A DNA stretch of 64,000 nucleotides from Hofstenia miamia (lineage: Eukaryota > Xenacoelomorpha > Acoela > Hofsteniidae), in contig CABFPE010000692.1 in assembly GCA_900660155.1 (NCBI GenBank), positions 266,670-330,669 on the forward strand, read 5' to 3'. The notes beneath the pieces were generated by a model. The model was not told where the DNA came from. It searched no databases and worked only from the letters and a program-made list of their open reading frames with translations. The position numbers and the translations under genes are program-made. Below, in pieces: positions 1 through 11,960 of the stretch. Positions within the stretch are counted from its first letter, which is position 1; each line of letters starts with the position of its first letter.

Positions 1-2960
1 GAACAGCTAGAGTCCTGGAAAGCTCTCAGAACCTGAGAACTGGTGAGTTTTCCAAGCTGAGAGGGAGATCAGCATGAACTAGGTTGGCAAAGGCAAAACA
101 ATACAGCCACAGGAGGTGAATTAGGAGCAGACGGATCAGTGAAGAATAAAGACAGCAAAGACTTCTTGAAGCGATGGGGCGAGGAAAAAAGTCAATAGCA
201 GTTGGAGGTTTGAGAGTAAGGAAAAAATAAGTAGAAGCCCAAGCATGATTAAAAAAACGAGTGAAGGGTGCGATGCTTCTTGGGATGATAAACAAAATAT
301 GACAACACCATCAGAGAATAGAGTGGGAATTCGAGAATGCTATAAAGTCAAATAGCTCAAGGTCCAGATTGCGAGTTAGTAAACAATTGAAAAGGAGGAG
401 ATGACAAGAATAAAGTGAAGTGGAGAATTTAGTATAGCGTCTTTGTATGACAAGGGAGAAGCGTAAAGAATAGCACAAGGAAGGGTTTGAACAGTGAGAA
501 TCTCACAGCAAATGAGGTATTAAAGGGAACATTACGAAAGCGGGTAGAATGCAAAATTAGCTATACAGAGACGCAAGGACACATGTCTGTCTAATTTAAA
601 CTGGCAGCAAGTTGAACTTCAAGATGAGTATGATGAGGAGAAAATTTCATTGGGAGAGGAAGATCCATTGGGGGAAACACTGAAAATAGATACCACATGT
701 CTTACATTAAAATTAAGATGGCTACCAGAAGACCAAGTAGACAAGAGTCTAATATCAAATGAGACATTGGAAGCAAAAGAAACTGCTATAGAAAAGATTG
801 AGGGAGGTTGTTAATGACAACAAGAAAAGAACAGCAAACAGAGCATTGAGGGGTCATTAGCTACAAAAGAGCAGGGGAAGCGATAGATGAATTGATCTTG
901 ACACAAAGACAAATCAGCATCAAAGCCAAATAAACGTAACTTGTCAAGAAGAATAGAATGAGAAACCTGATCAAAATTTTTTAGTAATGTCAATGTCAAG
1001 AAAGATAATGCAACCAGGATCATTACGAGTGAAGATGGCAGTTTCAAGTAGGTGATGATAGAACGACCTGGAAGTTTTCCAGGAAAATAGATATACAGAT
1101 TCTTTAAATTGATGGAAAGATTTGAGGAAATATGAATTACGAAGGAGGGAACACCATCAGGATATTAAGGATCAGACAATTTGCAAGACCTAATTATGAA
1201 AGAAATGCGATGGACGTTAAAGAATATCACAAAGACGAATTAATGGAGAAATTGGGAAGTCAAGCTTGGAATTAAATAAATGTAGGTATGAGTAAGAGTC
1301 TAGATGAGAAGCTAGACAAAATAGAGATTTTGTTGGTTTCCATAAAATTAATAACATCTTGTGTGAAAGCAGTTTCAAAGAATCAGAAGAACCAAAATGA
1401 CGTTTGTAAGATTCCAGTTTGTTCAAGGAATGCGCGGGAAGGGAAAATATATAGAAAGGGAGAGAAACACGTTTTTTCCTACAGCGAGGAACAAATGAAA
1501 ACATAACTTGGTGAAAAGGGAGAGACTAGTCCTCATTAAATGGAGAAAGGGAAGAAGAGAAGCATTAAGTGATACAAAGCCAGTTAGATCAAGCATTATG
1601 AACCATATCCAGATAAGCAAATGGGGAAGTAGAATTGACTGACAGGTTGAAACAAACAAATGAGTGATCAGACAGTTTATCTGGAACAGGGATCACAGAG
1701 ATGTAAAACATTTAATCAGGATGAGAACACAGAACAAAGTTGAAGAGGATGGAACTGGACGTAGGAGATAATACAAGTTGTTCAAGGGAGTAGTGAGCAA
1801 AAAGATCTACGGCAGCAGATTCATATGATTCATTAGTCAACAAATATTAGGAAGATTGAAATCACCACAAACAAGATGAGGCTAAGTGGAGAATCCAAGT
1901 GAGAGTGATAAATTGTTGGTGAAAATACAGAAGTATAGATGATAAATAAGCAATGGGATTTCAAAAAGGACTGTTGGAAGAAAGGTTGTAAGCAATGAGA
2001 AAAACGATATGGTCACCGAGAACAACAGCACAACCACAACAGAAATCAAAGGTTAGAAAACTAAAGGAGAAGGGGTGGTCATCGAGGTTAGGAAGATGTG
2101 AAGCAATAAGAACACCACTATGGCGATCACAGGACCAGTCATATGGGAGAGAAGTTTAAGAGAAAAAACAACACTGTCAGCAGTAGCAGGATCAAGTCAG
2201 ATTTCAGTGATGAAAATGAAGTCAACAGATGACTGCAAAAAGTTTTAGAAATTAAGATGATGATTTAAAGAGACCAGAATGTGGGAATTGGAAAACAATA
2301 AAAAACCCTTGAGTCAGGCGGATCCAGTAGTCTATCATGACGCGTAGCAACATGTCGGGAGGACAGATACCAAACTGTTTGCGCTCATAATCAGAGAGGC
2401 AATAGTAGCGAATTAAGAGGCCTTCAGATCATTCATCAGAATGCATTAGTGAGAGATGAAAATTTTAATCACATACAATATGAAAGGATGAGAATGAAGA
2501 ATCAGTCCGTGGCAGAACAGTAAGGACATCATCAAAAGGAAGTGGGGAGGAATGAAAGTGATTAGCAACATCTGAAGCAAATATAGAGTTAGCAAAGCGG
2601 CTAATATAAATATGAGCTTTTCGAGGAAGCCGTGGAAGTGAACTAACCGATACAACAACATAGAAGAGGGAGTCGGTGGAGCACTTGAAGCAGGTGTATT
2701 AGAAGGGACGGTAAGTGAGACAGCAGAGCAGTAGGAAAACATTTGAGATTTAAGGGATGACACATCAGGCATGAGTCTGGCAAGGGATTGGGTCAATAAA
2801 AAGACATTTGAAGAGGTGTAATTGGAAGATGAGCGCGGACTTGCCAGAGGATTAAGCTTGCCGCAGCATCCTTCCTGAGAGCACCAACAACAGAGGAAAC
2901 ACGGGAATCAGAGAGTTCGGAATGTCAGAGGATGACGTTTGCAGCAAGCACCATTATTTT
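1..2960 (-). mobile_element. degenerate LINE (CR1/L2/Jockey-like), broken by many stops
   Basis: The minus strand reads as a decayed non-LTR retrotransposon running from about 2960 down past the window start. An endonuclease-like stretch near 1640-2160 ends with LVLSPTSSSILF and the SDH signature LSDHSFVCF. A reverse transcriptase core follows at about 1000-810, with NFDQVSHSILLDKL matching the 'aFDkVsH' motif of LINE RTs. The 2446-2796 stretch upstream may be ORF1 remnant. Frames shift and stop repeatedly, so no protein can be made. On the plus strand the region is unusually purine-rich because the coding strand is the other one. The clade cannot be settled by eye. Confidence 0.8.
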
Positions 2961-4639
2961 GGCGACGTCATCAAACATGAATATTTCGAGACTTTATTTA
3001 AATAAATTTAACATTGTTTTAGCCGTTGGAAATGATAGAATTTATTAGAATCCATTCTTAGCTTATCAAATATAAAGTTCTCGATTATTTTACTTACAAC
3101 TTTTTGAGCAATACCGTATTTTTCGGAAAATAAGCGCCACATAAAATCCGTTTGTTTTCCATCAGCTTTTAACAACTAGGCCCATTCGGTGACACATTTT
3201 CAAATTCTACTTAATAAAAATCGATAAATTCCTCAATGTTGTTCTTAGAAGTGGATGTTACATATTCACTGTCAGCGACAGCTTGAGAATGACCTTTTTG
3301 AAATAAAAATTTTTTATTATTATATGAAATATGTGATCGCATAATTTTCGGAAAATATTTTTAGGCATATAATGTGTTTGTTCATTCCTTTTCTCCATAA
3401 TAAGGTTTTTAAAAAATTTAACCATTACAATTCTCAGATAAATTGATTTGGGAAAGTATATCCTTCATCCAATATCGTATTATTAAGGCTACTTACCATT
3501 TTCATGCTATCATATCTTACTACAATTATAAAAGGCCACTATCTCTAAGAAATTATAAAACGCCATATTCTATGAAAACCCAAAAAAAAATTATCACCTT
3601 AGTTTCGAATGTCCATTACAATACGTTTGAACAAAAATCCCAGGAAATAAATGTTTTGGCAATTCATAAATAACATTAGCGTTTATAAGACGGAATGTAA
3701 ATTAGTGTTAAAAAACGCAAGTAGATGGAGAGGGCGAATTTTAGTAAATCAAATACATCAACATTGTAGAAGCATTTTCTTGAGAAACTTTAGATCAAGA
3801 TATTTGAAATAGTGAGGAAAAATCATAGCTGTTGTGAAGTGAAAGGTTTTTAGGTTACATTCAGCGAAGGGCCCGGTGTCGATGACATCATTTTAGTTGA
3901 GAAAAAAGAATTCAGATACCAACAGTAATCCATAGCATAAGAGTTAAGATTCTTGACCTTTAAGATTGTTAATTTGAAGAACTGGACAAGATTGAAATGA
4001 GAAAGTAGATATAATTTTTAAATTTGCAAGAAATACGTATGGACCAAAAAGAGACCTGGAAATCAAAACGGAATAGCAGAAATAAATAGACCTTCAAATG
4101 TTGAGGTGTTGAAGGGATTGATACTTTCATGGTCGAAAGAAAATATGCGTGCGTCAAAACTATGATTAAGGTTGTAAAATCATTGGCGAGGATTATGAAC
4201 AAAACATTGGGATTTGTTATGTAACCGAATATCAGAGGCACAAATAAGGAATCACACTCGAGAACTTCGGAATTAAGAAAGAAAGGGGAACTTTGTTAGG
4301 CTTTTGTGAAAACCGGAATGCCAGAAAAGAAATAGTTCTTTTATTAAGATGAGAATAAGATTATAGTAAGCTAATAGTAATCAATATTTAGTTCATTATA
4401 TTTAATAATGCTTCAGAAATGTTGGAAGGTTTGCACACTTACATTTGTACCCACTCAAGAGGAATTGTTTAAGATACTTTAATGACAGTAAATTTTATTT
4501 CAAACAAATTCCTTGGTTTGTAAAAAAATCACTAAAAACCCGGTTGTAACAATATCATGAGATGTTGGACTTACATTTTTAAAACTAGACTATAGTAATA
4601 TTTCGATATTTTCCTAAGCAAAACTAGTTTAATACATAC
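2961..4639. other. no recognised gene
   Basis: AT-rich sequence with no splice-bounded exon that I can defend. A minus-strand open stretch at 3969-4241 has no recognised motif and sits in a purine-rich tract like the LINE at 1-2960, so it may be further LINE debris. Confidence 0.4.
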
Positions 4640-4897
4640 CAACATCGAGATTATCTTTTGAAGGCAGCCTATCAACAGGTAGGCTATCTCGAGTTAAATC
4701 TAAAGCTTCATCATCGGATATTTCTCTTTTTATATCGGACTTCAAATCTTGACCAATAGGGGATATAACGGACGATCTTATTACAGATACTTGCTCCCTA
4801 AGTTCCGCAGCTTTCAATTTCTCCAAATTCCATTGTTTCGTACGTTCGAGACCATTTTCCATGACTGAAAAATCGTTTGGAATTGCTGCTATCATAT
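4640..4897 (-). CDS. candidate exon of an unrecognised gene
   Basis: On the minus strand a 258-base open segment is framed by a clean acceptor (TTTATTTAG) at its start and a strong donor (GTATGT) at its end. It encodes a charged, probably disordered peptide of about 85 residues, with stretches such as ERTKQWNLEKLKAAELREQ (possible short helix) and a Lys/Asp/Glu-rich end. An in-frame ATG lies two bases after the acceptor, so this could be the first coding exon, or an internal one. The donor leaves phase 1. I found no partner exon within the window and recognise no family. The composition is coding-like compared with the surrounding AT-rich DNA. Confidence 0.5.
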
Positions 4898-5569
4898 CTA
4901 AATAAAATAGAATTTTTAAGATTCGTATTCAAAACTAAATTATAATGAATCCAGAATCAATGTTTAGGAACCTCGTTAATTTAAATTAGCAACTAACAAT
5001 TATTATGTCACTATTTAGCAAACAAAATATAACAGAGAAACGGACAAAAATTTAAGACATGTAAGGTAAAAACATTTAGGACCATACCATTTGTTGATTG
5101 ATAGTCTTAGAAAAGGTCTTTTGTAAAATAATAAAATTTCTGAATTTATTTTACTATTTTAATATCCGTAGATGAAAATCATGCGATTCCCGTTGTATTA
5201 TAGACTTAATTTGCTAATTAAATGTTGTTTACAAGTTAAATTTTAAATTACTATATGAGATTTGTTGAAAGCCTTTGTAAAGGTGATTTTTGCCGCGAAC
5301 ACCGAAAACATTTGCTACTATACATTTTAACAAATTATATACTGTATGTTAAAGTTTCTCGGCTTGCTGCGCACATTTTTGTATAAAATTTGAATTATTA
5401 AACTGCATTTGCAATCTCAATAGGACTCTCATTATAGAGAAATGTCTGAGTAAAAATGACGTCATAATACTTTTGATTAGCCTTATGGTTCCGCTGTTTA
5501 TTTGATGTTATTATGCTTAGAAAAGCGTCAGGCCAAGTTTAATCCTTTACCGGCGTTATCTTACTTTAG
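4898..5569. other. no recognised gene
   Basis: AT-rich non-coding sequence between the candidate minus-strand exon and the LINE starting near 5570. Nothing supported. Confidence 0.4.
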
Positions 5570-7860
5570 GGGACACAGTTCAAGTGGCGTGATATACAAC
5601 TGAATCTTACGACTGTTTGTTCTGGACTGAAACACAAAAGAATTAGAAAAGTTAATGACAAAGGTTTTCAACTTTTACTTGTTAGCTGCCATGACATGAA
5701 TGTCAAATCCCAGTTTCTCAAACACAGCAAGGGCTTGCTGTCGTCTGTGGACTTAAACAATGTCTTCATAAGCCCGGATCTTACGAAGGAAGAGCGTAAA
5801 TTACAGTTCCAGCTCCGAAATGAAGCAGAAGCGTGTTTCTGAACCAAATGTTCAATTTCAGATTCGGAATAACAAGGTGGTTCGGCAATTGACTGAATGC
5901 CATGTTTACTGATTTGCTCTCAAGTAATAATCTTCCTACTGTACTTTCTACTAATTCAAGGTCTATTCGAAATAAAATTGATGAACTCAAAATTTTAGCT
6001 TACCAAAGGAAGCCGGACATCATTTGTGTATCAGAGACATGGCTTAATGCTACTGATTATTCCAAGTACTATTCCGAATTCGCTGTGTTCGCTCAAATCG
6101 TTATGGTGGTGGTGTTATTGTGTGGCCACATATCTCAATGGGCAAAGTTGTGAAACAGACTTTTGCTGACATTCCCGCCACCATTGAAATAGTTGCTGTT
6201 TCCTTCCCTGACAGCCAACTTTTTGTCTGCTGTGTTTACATTCTTTTCTGATTGACACAATTGATAAGAATTTGCTCTTGCATCCTGATTTCGTTCCCAT
6301 CATATGTGGTGATCTCAATAAAGCTTATATTACTCATGAACTTGGTGATTTATGCTCTGCTTGTCATTTGTATATCTATGTTCCAGTATTGATGGTCCTT
6401 TGGGGAACTCTGACCATTTCACTTGCCTGTTCAAGCCATTATCTCTTAGGCCTGTCACTCATCCAGTGCAATCTGTCCTTGACCGTCGCCTTCATTAAGC
6501 GGCTAGCTGATAGCAACATTCTCGATCTTATTTCTTACGATGACATTGATGAGAAAGCCAATCACTTCTATTCTTGTTTAAATGACGCAATATCAGTTAT
6601 TCCTCCTCGGCAGGTTCAGCATTCGGGCTCTGATCTGCCATGGTTTACCAGAACTGTGCTTTTGCGGAGGGCAATCGGCAAAAATTAGCAAATTTCTCTC
6701 GCAAGTGTTTAAGTTGAAACGTTTCACCGTTACCTAAAGTCAATCTTCCCTCCATACCTGACCTGAGACCTATTTCACTGTTATCTATTCACTCCAAGTG
6801 AACTTGCTGCTCTTAAAACGCTCAAACCTTGTGCAGCTCTGATTCTGCTTCTGGATGAAAATACCTCTATTCTTGACGATTGTGACGTTTTATTGCAAGC
6901 TTTTGATATAAATAAAGCGTTTGATACGGTTTCTCACAGCCGATTGTTTTGCAAACTTCATAATGCTAATATCCCAACGCATATCATTAACTGGCTTCGT
7001 AGCTATCTTAGCGAACAAATTTCGAGTTGTTTACTGTTAATAGCGCTCTATCTGATGTGTTCAGTGGTGTTCCTCAATGGTCGCTTTTGGGACCTTTGCT
7101 CTATCTTTTTAATGACCAATATGGTGTCAGAACATGGTTTGCTTGTCAAGTTTGCCGATGTCTTTTGTCATACGTATCAAACGTGAGGTGCCTCTGATTA
7201 CTGATGCTCAGGTTATTGAATCCTTCTGTTCTGAAACTCTGAATCTTAACAAGAAATCCCAGCAAATGTTTATTTCCCTTAGAAAGTCCTCGGATTATGC
7301 ACCAGTTTTTCCAGATACCGATTTTCCCATGTGAGACACTATCAAAATTTTGCGGGTCACGATTGATAGTCGGTTGAATTGGTCAAATCACTTCGACGGT
7401 GTTTTTAAACGTGCTGCTTCTCGTTTCACTATTTTGAGACACCTGAAACCTTTCTGCAATGAGACGACTCTTAGAGGCATCTTCGGATGCTCAATTCAAT
7501 CGCTATTTGACTATTGCGCACCCTTCCATGTTTTTGTCTAGTGTACTCAACGCCAGAATTCTACGTACCTTTAACAGAGCCGAGAAGATCATCACTGATT
7601 ATCGCTCTCGAACATCAAAGATTAACGCCGTCGATAGAAGACAGAAACTCAGTCTAGAGCTTTTCAACAAATGCAGCTTTCAGAATCATCCTCTAAATTT
7701 TCTTATCACCTGCTTTCCCTCAGGAAGAACCAGTCCTTTCCGTATATGACAATACTATAACGCCATAGGCTAGCATTGTCATTTTGTTCAATTAACGTTT
7801 TTCTTCTACCCAAATTTTGCAAAAAAATCAAAATAATAAAATGCAATGCAATTTCAATGG
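5570..7860 (+). mobile_element. LINE with ORF1 tail, endonuclease and RT, multiply frameshifted
   Basis: A plus-strand non-LTR retrotransposon. About 5640-5850 reads as the end of an ORF1 (LLLVSCHDMN, VFISPDLTKEERK). The apurinic endonuclease follows from about 5902: TNSRSIRNKIDELK, KPDIICVSETWLN, then ICGDLN near 6300 and GNSDHF near 6400. RT begins near 6893 with FDINKAFDTVSHSRL, then LLGPLLYLF and VKFADV. The C-terminal part (7350-7740) has VTIDSRLNWSNHF and FNRAEKII. Frames jump several times and RT is shortened, so it is dead. The 3' end is probably the A-rich tail before 7860. The architecture fits the CR1/L2/Jockey group. Confidence 0.88.
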
Positions 7861-7868
7861 TTGGTGTG

Positions 7869-7885
7869 TAGGGTTAGGGTTAGAG
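7869..7885 (+). repeat. interstitial telomere-like repeat (TTAGGG about 2.5 copies)
   Basis: TAGGGTTAGGGTTAGAG lies just past the 3' tail of the LINE. It is short enough to be chance or the simple-repeat tail of the LINE. Confidence 0.5.
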
Positions 7886-8457
7886 TTTAATATCCTTTTT
7901 ATGACGAACTTAAACTGGGTCCCATAAAGTAAATTAATGCCTTTTCTTAATGGCCATACTGAATATTTGACAAATTTTCTACATAATTGGGTGATCTGCT
8001 TTTTTGTAAACGCCTTTTTCAATGTTATAGATACTTTGGCAAACCGGGTATTCGCATATCACTAAAACTTTAATAAATCCTCCATTAATTAGAATATATC
8101 TGTGTGGTAGTGCAAATTGTTTTTAAGTTTTGTAGTTCTATAATGACAATGACGAACACTTTTTACAAAACTGAAATTTAAGTATTTGTGTATTCAAATT
8201 AGGCTATTTCAGGTTCTTGCCCTTCTCTAACATCGAACACTGCATTTAAAATTATCTTAACAAAAGCAATTACAAAATCACGTCCAATCCCTAATTATCT
8301 CAGGTGGTTAGAATTGCGATTCTTGCAAAATGTGGCAGATCACACCTGACTAATTAGTCTAACCGTATCCTAGATCTTAAATTAGAATTATCTTATCTCC
8401 AATGTGTGACGAGGGTAAGTGGTGTATATTGATTAATCAAATTGGCAAGGCTTCGTA
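7886..8457. other. upstream region of cyclophilin copy 1, no gene seen
   Basis: AT-rich intergenic DNA. It should hold the promoter of the cyclophilin gene, but no core element can be singled out with confidence. Confidence 0.35.
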
Positions 8458-8518
8458 TTTTTACTCATCATTGTTGTAATTCATGTATACTAGTTTTAAG
8501 TTTGTTTTTAGTTCTCTA

Positions 8519-9013
8519 ATGTCTCGACCAAGAGTTTTTTTCGACATTACTGCAGATGGGGCATCTGTTGGGCGCATTGTGATGGAATTGCGACCAGATG
8601 TTGTTCCAAAAACAGCCGAAAATTTTCGTGTTCTTTGCACTGGTGAAAAGGGTTTTGGGTATAAAGGAAGTTCATTTCATCGAGTTATCCCCAACTTTAT
8701 GTGTCAAGGAGGTGATTTTACTAATCACAATGGGACAGGTGGAAAAAGTATTTATGGGGAGAAATTTGCTGATGAAAATTTCCAACTGAAACACACTGGT
8801 CCAGGAATCCTGTCAATGGCTAATGCGGGACCAAACACTAATGGTTCCCAATTCTTCTTGTGTACTGTAAAAACACAATGGCTTGATGGGAAGCATGTGG
8901 TATTCGGATCGGTTGTTGAAGGTATGGATGTCGTTAAAAAAGTTGAATCATTTGGTAGCCAAAGCGGTAAAACTTCGAAAAAAATTGTTATTGCCAATTG
9001 TGGACCTCTCTAA
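8519..9013 (+). CDS. PPIA: cyclophilin A-type peptidyl-prolyl isomerase, copy 1
   Basis: A complete single-exon 164-residue cyclophilin. Cyclophilins catalyse cis-trans isomerisation of proline peptide bonds and aid folding; this size, with no signal peptide, is the cytosolic type. Active-site residues are present: the Arg, Phe, Met and Gln of [15 protein letters not shown], the GSQFFLCT strand, and Trp and His of [12 protein letters not shown] chose the ATG at 8519 ([10 protein letters not shown]) because it matches the family start; an in-frame ATG 36 bases upstream would add an unconserved peptide and precedes an acceptor-like sequence (TTTTTAG ending at 8511), 7 bases before the ATG. It is close in sequence to the copy at 15511. 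This copy has changes at usually conserved places (TNHNG for TRHNG, ANCG for ADCG). Confidence 0.95.
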   Translation: MSRPRVFFDITADGASVGRIVMELRPDVVPKTAENFRVLCTGEKGFGYKGSSFHRVIPNFMCQGGDFTNHNGTGGKSIYGEKFADENFQLKHTGPGILSMANAGPNTNGSQFFLCTVKTQWLDGKHVVFGSVVEGMDVVKKVESFGSQSGKTSKKIVIANCGPL

Positions 9014-9051
9014 GCATTTAAAGAAGTCGATGTTGTCTCTGTTGCATTTAT

Positions 9052-9057
9052 AATAAA
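9052..9057 (+). terminator. polyadenylation signal of cyclophilin copy 1
   Basis: AATAAA 39 bases after the stop codon; the same signal is at a similar place after the second copy. Confidence 0.75.
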
Positions 9058-10575
9058 AGTCAGTGTTTTCATTGTAATAGTGAACAAAATATTTTTAAGT
9101 CTTTTTATATTATATAATTGGATGCTTTTTCAGAATCGGGTGTTTGGAGCAGTAGCGATTGTAATTTATGTATTTTTGGCAGTTATTGCAAAGTAATTGA
9201 TATACCTGACACCTCATGAGCGAATTTATTTAATTGGAATGAAAATTTATTTGTTTCAATTGCTTTAATCGTACTCATTATCATATTTTTAATTTATTTT
9301 TTAATTGCCCGGCGAATAAGCTTTCATTCTAAGGCAGATAAATTTTAATTCTAATTCACCACCATGTAAACATGATCTCAGCGGGTGAAAAAATTATGGA
9401 AGCTTACATCCTGCAATTCAATAATAGTTAATGCTTTATTTTAGATTTTGGCTTAAAGTGAAATTCTAGTATTTGATCAAAAATTCTGGTTCCACTAAGG
9501 AAGTCATTTGCTATCAGTAAGTGTGTGAATCTACACATATAACCTCAAATTAACAACTTTCTTCATAATTTTACATTTCATTTCTAATTACTAACTTATT
9601 CAAGTCATATGTAAATGTTTGTTTTGTTTTTAGTTAATGCAATAAGTATTACAGTAAGGCTTAATCCTTGAACGACACTGCCGTTCAGTTAAGTTAGATG
9701 CAAACGTTAGGTGCAGCTAATGACGATGTACACTGCTGCTGAGCTATCCTTGACGGCACGAAATTATAGTGCTGTCCTTAGACAACGCAAATCTCAGGTT
9801 CAGACTGTAGTTGGCAGTTGTTCAGGCTGTAGTTAGCAATTTAGGAAATTGTACACTATTTTACGTTTAAACGAATTTTACTTGTAAATCTTTTTGAAAA
9901 TACCAAAAAAATTCGGAAATTGCAATGTTCGTGCTAATTATTTTCAAGACCTATATATATTTGGTTCTATTAATAGAAATAGATCGTCGGATTTTATTTT
10001 AGGTATATATCTTTATTCGTTCCTGCGATATTGCATACCACATGTAGGATTTTGGACTAATTGAAAATACGCATTCCTTATTATTAATTGCATAAATAGT
10101 TTAAAGCCAAGTTATTTGAAATGTCGCATAATAATAAATGTCGGACGTTTACATATTCAAAATATAAGGGCTCTAGCTCTAAAAGTTTAAGATATTTTAT
10201 GTAAAATACGTACCTAATAGCGTCTGCTGAATATTAGGGTATTTGACAATCGTTTGTCTTTAAGCACGCGAAAGCTTTTTATCCGATTTAATTGAAATTT
10301 AATACGACATTAGTGAGAGTTTCCGTTAATATCCACAAAATTTCAAGGTTCTGGTGTTACCTGTTCTCAAACTGTACGTATAATGCTTGCTAAATATGTA
10401 TCCAACGGAGGTACATGAGCATTAAATGTTTGTTCAATTATTTTATGAAAAAAAACGTAATGGTCCAATCAGAACTGCCTAAGGCGGGTATGTGATTAGA
10501 TTGGTCAAAACCTTATCCTTGACATACAGAGGTCAAAATTCGCTGAATGCGAACTCCATAGTATCCAGCGCGGGT
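9058..10575. other. intergenic, no gene seen
   Basis: AT-rich DNA. Around 9690-9840 there is a patch of higher GC with short imperfect repeats (CAGACTGTAGTTGGCAGTTG and CAGGCTGTAGTTAGCAA), perhaps old repeat DNA. No reading frame of note. Confidence 0.35.
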
Positions 10576-10576
10576 A

Positions 10577-10600
10577 TATATATATATATATATATATATT
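10577..10600. repeat. (TA)n microsatellite
   Basis: About 12 TA units directly abutting the left end of the 749-bp palindromic element. Confidence 0.9.
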
Positions 10601-10842
10601 CGTCGTTTGTACCATACTAATGGTGAAACTTCATTACAAACGACGAATACTGAAAAAAATTACTGTTACAAACGACGAATCGCCTTTTTGGGGTTTAAAA
10701 TTGAGGAGAATGCAAAATTTTCGAATTTTTTCAGTTAGTGTATCTCAGTACCCTCACAACAATATATCCTACTGGATTAATGGGTCTAAAAATTTTAAAT
10801 GAAAAAAAAAATTTTGCTGGTTTTCACAAATATTCGTTTGTA

Positions 10843-10935
10843 ATATCTCAGCAAAAAATGCTTGGATCGACTTCACACTTAGTTCATTAGCTTCCAAATT
10901 AAAAGTCCTTTAAAGATGAATAGGCTATGGATTAC
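10843..10935 (+). repeat. internal direct repeat, copy A
   Basis: About 90 bases with core ATGCTTGGATCGACTTCACA followed by TTCATTAGCTTCCAAATTAA. A second copy starts 171 bases downstream inside the same element. Confidence 0.75.
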
Positions 10936-11013
10936 TTCTTTTGTTTTTATTTTGAAATTTGCTTTAACCAACCCACTGTCGTCTTGATCCTATATTTTGG
11001 GGGAAAATTGTTT

Positions 11014-11118
11014 AAATCTCAGCGATTAATGCTTCGATCGGCTTCGCACCTAGTTCATTAGCTTCCAAATTAAAAACTACATCTACTAAATTTCTATAAA
11101 GATTTATAGGATATGGTA
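11014..11118 (+). repeat. internal direct repeat, copy B
   Basis: Second copy (ATGCTTCGATCGGCTTCGCA, then TTCATTAGCTTCCAAATTAA). The two are similar throughout but differ by several substitutions, so the duplication is not recent. Confidence 0.75.
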
Positions 11119-11487
11119 TAATACCTTTGATTACTATGTACTTAACAATATTATATGGTTATTGAAGTTCAAGACTTTCGAGTTTGCTGTAGCCAAGAAA
11201 TTAATCAACAATGGAAGGCATTGGCTCTGGTAAATAGAATAGGCACTAATGTAATGCATATGATTAAGAAACTGTTAAAATTTCAACATCATTGATATAA
11301 TAAAAATTTTGGTTACAATCGACGAATATTGTTACAAACGGCGTATATATAAGGGAATGATTATAAACTCATACTTGCGATTTCTACTATGCAAATTTAA
11401 AACAGTGTTCAAAGCGCAAGCTGAAACGACGATGCCATAGTACAAAGAGCAAGTTAGCAATTCGAATTTAAATATTAACTATTTTTA

Positions 11488-11960
11488 TACAGTCGTTCCT
11501 CGGTTTAACGTACCCTCCCGGGCCCAAATTCAAAACTACGCTAAACAAGTTTATGTTAAAGGAAAAACTGAGTTTGCGACAATTTTCAAAAAATCAAAGC
11601 ATCAAAATGAAACACTTGCTTAATAATCAGTCATAACGGATTTTCGCTGTCTATCCACAAATTTTTGAGAGATTTGAATCACGAGATTCTCAAAATCACG
11701 GTGGTCCTCCCCCATCTTTTCAGTAATAAAAATGCAGAAAGATCATTATTTTCCGCTACGTTAAACTGAGGCTAATTTACATTACATGTGCTACTTTGGG
11801 GATTATTTTAAACTCCGTTGTTGTGAAGTTTACGTTAAACTGAGGCTCCGTTAAAGTGCAAGCTTTGTATGTACTAAATGGGCAAGGGACTTAGCAGTAA
11901 ACTACGTTGTTGTGGGGTTTACGTTAAAGTGAGAGTACGTTAAACCGAGGCGCGACTGTA
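11488..11960. mobile_element. Tigger/pogo-like MITE with TA target duplication
   Basis: The element is CAGTCGTTCCTCGGTTTAAC... at 11490 and ends ...GTTAAACCGAGGCGCGACTG at 11958, flanked by TA on both sides. The terminal inverted repeats match over about 27 bases with few mismatches. Inside, the motif GTTTACGTTAAA with AGTGAG/CTGAGGC neighbours recurs several times toward the right end, so the right half is built from repeats of the terminal sequence. CAGT...ACTG ends and TA duplication are typical of pogo/Tigger elements. There is no transposase; it would depend on one encoded elsewhere. Confidence 0.82.

Larger units (their letters stand above)
10598..11346. mobile_element. 749-bp MITE-like element bounded by a repeated 14-mer
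   Basis: The left edge is ATTCGTCGTTTGTA (10598-10611). Its reverse complement TACAAACGACGAAT recurs exactly at 10635-10648 and 10667-10680. Near the right edge lie the variants TACAATCGACGAAT (11314-11327) and TACAAACGGCGTAT (11333-11346). The outermost copies are inverted to each other, so this looks like a non-autonomous DNA element with terminal and subterminal repeats inserted at TA-rich DNA. There is no credible coding capacity. The family is not identified. Confidence 0.6.

Noticed and set aside
3969..4241. 90-codon minus-strand open frame
   Set aside because: No motif, no splice sites; low-complexity hydrophobic text typical of a chance frame in purine/pyrimidine-skewed DNA.
8752..8997. 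Minus-strand frames opposite both cyclophilin genes (also 15805-16089)
   Set aside because: Antisense shadows of a conserved coding region.
10620..10802. Short frame inside the 749-bp MITE
   Set aside because: Lies across the repeated 14-mers; a chance frame in a non-coding element.
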